Assembly (NCBI RefSeq): GCF_914484835.1
Contig: NZ_CAJZAR010000089.1
Coordinates: forward strand, 29,175-93,174
From: Paraburkholderia tropica
GTDB taxonomy: Bacteria; Pseudomonadota; Gammaproteobacteria; Burkholderiales; Burkholderiaceae
DNA length: 64,000 nt
Reading direction: 5' to 3'
The translations under genes were made by a program, and so were the position numbers. The notes beneath the pieces are model-generated. The model was not told where the DNA came from and searched no databases. It was given only the letters and a program-made list of their open reading frames with translations. Of the stretch, positions 59,583 to 64,000 are shown one piece after another (position 1 is the stretch's first letter; the number at the start of each line of letters is the position of its first letter).

Positions 59583-60122
59583 TTACGCCATGTACAGGGG
59601 CCACACGTGTGCGCGAAGAATACGGCGCACATTTCCTCGCAACGTGGATGGCAGGCCCGGCTCGACCCGCTCCTTTACCAGCGCCGCTACACCTACAATG
59701 ACCCATGCCAGATACAACGCGTGCGCCCACAGGGGCATGGCACACGCCACGATGCTCAGCAGCAACAAGAGTGCTATGAAGCATGACAGCGGATACCTGT
59801 CGGCGCGGGGCGGTATCAATTTATTCATCGTGCGTATTACCGTTTTCCTAGTCGGTCGCGACATACCGCGCCGCTTCAACTCGGCATCGATTGCCGCGAG
59901 TTGTCGCTTGTTCACTGCGCGCCACTCGGCGCTTGCCATCCATCCACGTGACCAAACTCGCTCTCGCCACGCTGACGAATCCCATGCGCCGACGCGCTGC
60001 ACATTTTCCAAGCCGAACTGCGCCAGCGGTACGCGTCGGAAACGGTCGTTCCAGACCAACAGCCCGACGCCAAGCGCAACAATCGCTACGGCAAGGAGTG
60101 CGGCAAATACAGGCGTGGACAT
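59583..60122 (-). CDS. Membrane protein, apparent fusion with internal start
   Basis: 179 residues. One helix at about 5-25, a soluble middle, then two helices (about 112-150). An in-frame ATG at 59828 is preceded by GGAAAAC, the cluster's own start signal, so a second product of 81 residues is likely. The two halves may once have been separate genes. Confidence 0.6.
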   Translation of the reverse strand: MSTPVFAALLAVAIVALGVGLLVWNDRFRRVPLAQFGLENVQRVGAWDSSAWRERVWSRGWMASAEWRAVNKRQLAAIDAELKRRGMSRPTRKTVIRTMNKLIPPRADRYPLSCFIALLLLLSIVACAMPLWAHALYLAWVIVGVAALVKERVEPGLPSTLRGNVRRILRAHVWPLYMA

Positions 60123-60147
60123 AAAACCAAAGTCCCTGTTTCCCTTG

Positions 60148-60402
60148 TCATTCGCCAGTCGTCGCGTAGAACGCTGCCTGCTCTGCTTGAGAAATGTCGT
60201 GCTGTTCGATCGCTTCGATCGCGGCCGCCGCAACTTTCACCATCTGATCCCGCAGATTGCCGCCCGCCCACGCATCGCCCAAGTGTTTCGTGATTTCAGC
60301 GATGCGATGTTCGGGGCTGCGGAGCAGCAGCACTCCGCCGTCGTGATTGCGGCGAGCGTTTCGCTCAGCTTCGAGTGATTCAAAAATTTTTTTGAGCGAC
60401 AT
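60148..60402 (-). CDS. Unknown small protein
   Basis: 84 residues, MSLKKIFESLEAERNARRNH, GGAGGGAAA site. Helical, HDISQAEQAAFYATTGE end. Confidence 0.55.
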   Translation of the reverse strand: MSLKKIFESLEAERNARRNHDGGVLLLRSPEHRIAEITKHLGDAWAGGNLRDQMVKVAAAAIEAIEQHDISQAEQAAFYATTGE

Positions 60403-60423
60403 GGCGGGTTTCCCTCCAATTGT

Positions 60424-61047
60424 TCAGTGGCGAAGCCGACCAGCCTCTAGCGCAACACGCATCGCGCTCGCGCCATCTGCATCTTGAATGATCGCGTCTA
60501 GCTCAGCGCTGCCTGCTCGACGCTCGTTTGCTTCGTCGATCCTCACATACGTCATTTCCAAGGACTCTCGCATCGTGGCGATTAGTTGCCAGCCTTCAGC
60601 GACGACCTCGCCGGGAGACTTGCGCCCGTCAGGTTGGCTCCATCCTCCTTCGCGCCACATCGACATGAACGGCTGACTGACGCCACGACGGAGGAACCAG
60701 TAGCCGACGAAAGAAGGTTCGCCTTTGAGGGGATAGCCGTCGAACACCGGCGGCAAGTTGTCGAATTTCGGGTACGGCGATTTTTTGCCATACCATGCCG
60801 GATTGTAGGGAACTGAGACCGATAGCACCGTGAGTTCATGCATCGGCAGAAACGCTGCATAGGAAAGCGGCAGGCCCCCGGCCTCTCGCACGAATACCCC
60901 AAGGTCGCAGTCGAAATGGGTTCCGGCAGCTGCTAGATAGGCTTGCGCCGTGGCGTCGATAGGCTGGCCGTCCTTTCTCACCACAATCTGCACTTCCGTC
61001 CATTCCTCGGCCAGATACCGCTTCGATGCCACAGCGACTTCTCCCAT
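60424..61047 (-). CDS. Unknown 207-residue protein
   Basis: MGEVAVASKRYLAEEWTEVQ, GGAAAATC site. Central SYAAFLPMHELTVLSVSVPYNPAWYGKKSP and GYPLKGEPSFVGYWFLRRGV. Largest soluble unknown of the train apart from the HNH gene. No family recognised. Confidence 0.6.
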   Translation of the reverse strand: MGEVAVASKRYLAEEWTEVQIVVRKDGQPIDATAQAYLAAAGTHFDCDLGVFVREAGGLPLSYAAFLPMHELTVLSVSVPYNPAWYGKKSPYPKFDNLPPVFDGYPLKGEPSFVGYWFLRRGVSQPFMSMWREGGWSQPDGRKSPGEVVAEGWQLIATMRESLEMTYVRIDEANERRAGSAELDAIIQDADGASAMRVALEAGRLRH

Positions 61048-61069
61048 GATTTTCCTGTTTTCCGTTGAG

Positions 61070-61324
61070 TCAGTGAGCAAAACGCGCGGCGATATCCAGG
61101 GCGACCGCAATAGCGCCGTAGAAGCCGACCAGTCCGAACGCCGAGATGCCGATCCATTGTTCGGGGCCAGGTTGAAGCTGGAACAGGTGAACGCCGACCT
61201 TTCCTGTTTTGCGCCAACTGTCCGCGTATGCCGCTTTTAGCGACTGCGCGGGCGAACAGAGGAACAACACCATTTGGAGCGTAAGCGTCAGCATCATTGC
61301 CGTCCCAAGCGCTTGCAAAATCAT
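61070..61324 (-). CDS. Small membrane protein
   Basis: 84 residues, MILQALGTAMMLTLTLQMVLFL start, AGGAGAA site. Second helix at about 58-78. Confidence 0.6.
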   Translation of the reverse strand: MILQALGTAMMLTLTLQMVLFLCSPAQSLKAAYADSWRKTGKVGVHLFQLQPGPEQWIGISAFGLVGFYGAIAVALDIAARFAH

Positions 61325-61347
61325 TTTCGATTCTCCTGTTTCCCGGG

Positions 61348-61614
61348 TCATTCAGATATGGCGTCACGCGTCCGCTTTACCCATGCGGTATACGCTTGAT
61401 CCTGGGCGGCCGAGTGGTACTCATCCACGATGATCGCCTTCTTCGTTTCTAAGGCCGAGCGACGACCAATCAACTCTCGAATAGTGTCGTCCGCAGTTTT
61501 GCCATCGGGCGTGTATTGGACCGCCGGTCCAACGGAGCTAACGAACTCCGTAGGATGCTCAACCAGCAAAACATCGCCCGGTTGCGCGGGCTTAGGCATT
61601 GTCTTTTTGTTCAT
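61348..61614 (-). CDS. Small protein sharing a motif with the 61630 gene
   Basis: 88 residues, GGAAAACAGC site. C-terminal KAIIVDEYHSAAQDQAYTAW, then RDAISE, matches the N-terminus of the neighbouring protein. Confidence 0.6.
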   Translation of the reverse strand: MNKKTMPKPAQPGDVLLVEHPTEFVSSVGPAVQYTPDGKTADDTIRELIGRRSALETKKAIIVDEYHSAAQDQAYTAWVKRTRDAISE

Positions 61615-61629
61615 GCTGTTTTCCGATGG

Positions 61630-61959
61630 TTATTCTTTCGCTGAATTGTGTTTGTTCATGCCAGCGGAATCGGCGGCCAACTGCCTCATGTATTCCTCAC
61701 CAGTGATCACCTCGAAGCTGTGATTCCCGCTTTCTTCGTTATCGTAGAATTCTCTAAGCGACTTAAGCAGAGGATCGTAAAACGTGGTTTCAAAAGTGTG
61801 GATGACCTCACCAGTCTCCCCTTCGGCAATCGGCGCGATACCGTCGTTCTGCGTGTGGATATCAGAGACGGCATCATGCATCTGCTGCACACCATCGCGA
61901 TATGCCTGCGCCGATGCGCCTTGGTGAAACTCGTCTACGATGATCGTTTTCTTAGTCAT
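61630..61959 (-). CDS. Small protein sharing a motif with the 61348 gene
   Basis: 109 residues. N-terminal KTIIVDEFHQGASAQAYRDG, then HDAVSD, is a paralogue of the end of the 61348 product. The rest is acidic. Unknown. Confidence 0.6.
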   Translation of the reverse strand: MTKKTIIVDEFHQGASAQAYRDGVQQMHDAVSDIHTQNDGIAPIAEGETGEVIHTFETTFYDPLLKSLREFYDNEESGNHSFEVITGEEYMRQLAADSAGMNKHNSAKE

Positions 61960-61972
61960 GGTGGTTTCCAAC

Positions 61973-62146
61973 TCAATAAAAGAGTAAGAGCAAGAACGGA
62001 AATCCGATAAAGCCCAAAGCGGCCCCAAGAGAGAAGTTCTTGAACGCCAGACGGGTCAGGCCACCAATGCACAGCAAGGCAATCAGCCAGTAGGGCGTGA
62101 GGTGCAGCGCACGGTCACAGGCAATCATGAAGTTCGATTGATCCAT
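61973..62146 (-). CDS. 57-residue membrane protein
   Basis: MDQSNFMIACDRALHLTPYW, then two helices. GGGGAAATAAC site. Confidence 0.55.
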   Translation of the reverse strand: MDQSNFMIACDRALHLTPYWLIALLCIGGLTRLAFKNFSLGAALGFIGFPFLLLLFY

Positions 62147-62166
62147 GTTATTTCCCCGTTTTCCCA

Positions 62167-62673
62167 TCAATTCTTGCAACGCAGGACGGGCATAAGCGCC
62201 CCGTCAGCTCGTGGCGGTTGAGGACGATACTTGAGGCGCGCCTGGCCAGCCGTAGGAATGTCATACGCAGTCCCGTTGACGCAAACGGCCGGATTCCCCT
62301 TTTCGTCAACCCCCATATGCACGGCTGCGCTCTCCGGCACAGCGCCGGAGCCGCGAACGTACTCAACTCTCACCTGCGATGCCGTCGCTGCCTGCTGAGC
62401 CTTTACCGTCTCTCGCGTCGCGTAGATGGTCGTGACGGTATAGACGATGGTTGCAAGTGCAAGTACGGCTGTCAATGCGATCATCGCCGGTTGCTGACGG
62501 CCTTGGGCCTTTCCGTTCTTTTCGGCCTGGACGATCATTTGGTCCAAACGGTGAGAAAGCCCGTTCATTGCCTCGTTCGTTCGGTGCAGCATGGTTCTCT
62601 GATACAACTCAACGAGGCCCGGTTTGCTTGGCTCGTCACGCAGCAATTTTTCGAGACTGATCTGTTCCAACAT
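62167..62673 (-). CDS. Single-pass membrane protein
   Basis: 168 residues. Helical start, one helix at about 63-84, then an outer part with VRVEYVRGSGAVPESAAVHMG and PQPPRADGALMPVLRC. Unknown. Confidence 0.6.
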   Translation of the reverse strand: MLEQISLEKLLRDEPSKPGLVELYQRTMLHRTNEAMNGLSHRLDQMIVQAEKNGKAQGRQQPAMIALTAVLALATIVYTVTTIYATRETVKAQQAATASQVRVEYVRGSGAVPESAAVHMGVDEKGNPAVCVNGTAYDIPTAGQARLKYRPQPPRADGALMPVLRCKN

Positions 62674-62698
62674 TTCCCCCGAGAACTAATTTTTCGCG

Positions 62699-62950
62699 TT
62701 ACGCCTTTCGGCGCGCGATCATGTCATACGCCCCGCGCAAATTCGACTCGGTGTTTGCGAGCTTGCGCATCAGGTCTCGCTTCTCATCAACGACCACAGC
62801 GAACGCTTCTTCGCTGCCCTCGATCTCGTTTGCCGCATTGAGCAACGCCTGTTGTACATCGGACGCCAGCTCACCGCTGTGCTGCTGCGCGTAGCGCCTC
62901 AGACGATCAGGCGTTTGTGACTTGAACTCAGGCGGTACTCGCGCGCTCAT
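62699..62950 (-). CDS. Small coiled-coil protein
   Basis: 83 residues, MSARVPPEFKSQTPDRLRRY, GGAAAACGTC site. Helical, charged. Confidence 0.6.
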   Translation of the reverse strand: MSARVPPEFKSQTPDRLRRYAQQHSGELASDVQQALLNAANEIEGSEEAFAVVVDEKRDLMRKLANTESNLRGAYDMIARRKA

Positions 62951-62965
62951 GACGTTTTCCGTTCC

Positions 62966-63181
62966 TTAGCTTGCCTTGATGATCTTGGTGATGCCCATTC
63001 CGGCAACGACTACTACGGCCACTAAAGCAGCCACGCCAAGCAGAGGCAAAGCGAAGGCCATCCCGAGGATAAGACTGCGCGCAAGATATTCGGAAACATT
63101 CACATGAAACAGGTACAAAGTAAAAAGCAGTGGCGGTTGTGCCAACAGAAGCACGCCGACAGCCATAGCAAGTTTTTTCAT
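62966..63181 (-). CDS. Small membrane protein
   Basis: 71 residues, two or three helices, GGAAAGCC site. Confidence 0.6.
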   Translation of the reverse strand: MKKLAMAVGVLLLAQPPLLFTLYLFHVNVSEYLARSLILGMAFALPLLGVAALVAVVVVAGMGITKIIKAS

Positions 63182-63196
63182 GGCTTTCCTAGTCCG

Positions 63197-63559
63197 TTAT
63201 CTCTTGAGTACGCCCGCTTTTCGCAAGGCGACTCTGGCCCGCTCCGTCGCTTCCCGCTGTTTCTCTGAGCCGCCTTCTGTGCCGGGGTAGCTGGCGATCA
63301 ACGCATCGCTATACGCCTTGATCGCTTCAAGGAGCAGCTTCCGTCCTACTTGGGCATCGTTAGTGGCTTGCACATAGCCGTCCCGATATGCGACCCAAAG
63401 ATGGCCGGTCAGAGCGTCCTTGTAGTGCCCTTCAAATTGCGGCGATGGCTCAAGTGGCGGCAGCAACTTCTCGACCGCGTAAGGTTCGAAGCGAGCGCGA
63501 GCCCTTTGTTCAGTGCCCGTGTCTTCCTGTTCGCAGCGGTAGAGAATCACGTCGGTCAT
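63197..63559 (-). CDS. Unknown 120-residue protein
   Basis: MTDVILYRCEQEDTGTEQRA, then FEGHYKDALTGHLWVAYRDGYVQATND and a basic helical end. Its ATG overlaps the stop of the upstream 36-codon gene. Confidence 0.55.
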   Translation of the reverse strand: MTDVILYRCEQEDTGTEQRARARFEPYAVEKLLPPLEPSPQFEGHYKDALTGHLWVAYRDGYVQATNDAQVGRKLLLEAIKAYSDALIASYPGTEGGSEKQREATERARVALRKAGVLKR

Positions 63560-63666
63560 TTCCCCGGGAAGAACAGGTTCAAGAACGAACCTACCAAAGC
63601 ATATGTGACGCCCATTGTGAAGCAGCACGATAAAACGATTTTCGCTGCAGAAAGAATGTGATGCAT
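63556..63666 (-). CDS. 36-residue membrane microprotein
   Basis: MHHILSAAKIVLSCCFTMGV, then LVGSFLNLFFPGK. GGAAAACGCGCC precedes the ATG, and the stop overlaps the next start (ATGA). Confidence 0.55.
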   Translation of the reverse strand: MHHILSAAKIVLSCCFTMGVTYALVGSFLNLFFPGK

Positions 63667-63684
63667 GGCGCGTTTTCCGATCAG

Positions 63685-63933
63685 TTAACAACGCTTCGTG
63701 CTCGATTGCCAGCGCCAATTTCTGTATGCCGCGAAGCAAACCAGCCCCGCCAAAAAAAGAGCAAGCAATGTCACCCATGCCCGCCACCAGGCCGCTCCCC
63801 CACTCTGGTAGTAGACGCTCGAATCTTGTTGGTGCGAACCCGTGAGGGCGTACCAGCCAAAATAGACGGCAACGAGCGCCAGAGCGGACAAAGCCAATGT
63901 CACTGCTTTCCGTAGAGTGCTAAAACGTTTCAT
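63685..63933 (-). CDS. Small membrane protein
   Basis: 82 residues, GGAAAACACAC site. Helices at about 10-30 and 49-68, basic end. Confidence 0.6.
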   Translation of the reverse strand: MKRFSTLRKAVTLALSALALVAVYFGWYALTGSHQQDSSVYYQSGGAAWWRAWVTLLALFLAGLVCFAAYRNWRWQSSTKRC

Positions 63934-63951
63934 GTGTGTTTTCCAGTGTGT

Positions 63952-64000
63952 TCAGCAATCCGTTGGCGGATCGAATGATCTCGCCTGAATGCATAATTCG
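63952..64000 (-). CDS. 3' end of a further small gene, cut by window edge
   Basis: The frame ending with TGA at 63952 (CIQARSFDPPTDC end) lies just before the next GGAAAAC site, matching the spacing of the train. Frame choice is uncertain. Confidence 0.25.
   Translation of the reverse strand, partial: ELCIQARSFDPPTDC

Overview
The window looks like part of a large conjugative plasmid (or plasmid cointegrate) of a Burkholderiaceae host such as Burkholderia, Paraburkholderia or Caballeronia. The grounds are the high GC content, the H-NS-type proteins with the beta-proteobacterial YRNPKTGETWSG-like signature, type IV secretion genes, a relaxase, two partition loci, and no rRNA, tRNA or core metabolic gene. 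The host assignment is inference.

Layout. (1) 1-3.1 kb: virB1-virB4 of a type IV secretion system on the minus strand, followed by a convergent two-component pair (3.4-6.2 kb: HTH-receiver regulator and hybrid histidine kinase). (2) 6.4-12.2 kb: replicon module I with a winged-helix Rep-like protein, parB, parA and a tyrosine recombinase, with candidate centromere palindromes beside parB. (3) 12.3-17.1 kb: accessory genes, namely a PIN-domain protein, a coiled-coil protein, an SRAP (YedK/HMCES-type) protein with a divergent LexA-type SOS box, and a HigBA-like toxin-antitoxin pair. (4) 17.5-22.2 kb: replicon module II with parA, parB and a KorA/TrfB-like regulator in one operon, then an iteron origin and a Rep_3-type initiator. 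(5) 22.3-33.2 kb: a probable conjugative leading region with a DUF4942 protein, a DpdA-like 7-deazaguanine transglycosylase, ArdB, DUF5983, a ParB-like protein, a DUF932 protein and several unknowns. Most are read toward oriT from near-identical promoter modules. (6) 33.2-37.6 kb: candidate oriT (two phased 11-bp repeat arrays plus a hairpin), a MobC-like protein, and a large HUH relaxase with an out-of-frame Cys-motif gene embedded in it. (7) 37.8-50.4 kb: accessory region with two H-NS-like proteins, a HEPN-type protein, a Cys-rich bacteriocin-like precursor, a YecR lipoprotein, an IS5-family element, DUF1173, and small unknown genes under a second recurring operator. (8) 50.9-53.8 kb: an intact IS66-family element with an 8-bp target duplication that splits a small gene. 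(9) 53.8-64 kb: a minus-strand train of about 28 mostly tiny genes, many with the same GGAAAA ribosome site, with an HNH nuclease and a DUF6884 gene inserted among them.

How it fits together. The parA-parB-korA-like operon of module II and the leading-region genes share one promoter architecture: operator ACAAG-N7-CTTGT on the -35, 17-bp spacer, -10. This suggests a single plasmid regulator, with the KorA-like protein or ParB as candidates, that keeps the leading region quiet in the donor and lets ardB, the DpdA-like gene and the others fire in a new recipient. Six leader copies also carry a 5' hairpin with compensatory base changes. A second operator, ATGACG-N5-CGTCAT, sits before the virB/two-component divergence, at the iteron origin and in front of three small-gene units. 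It probably ties transfer, copy control and accessory genes to another plasmid regulator. Family names come from motif reading only. Start sites were chosen by ribosome-binding sites where visible.
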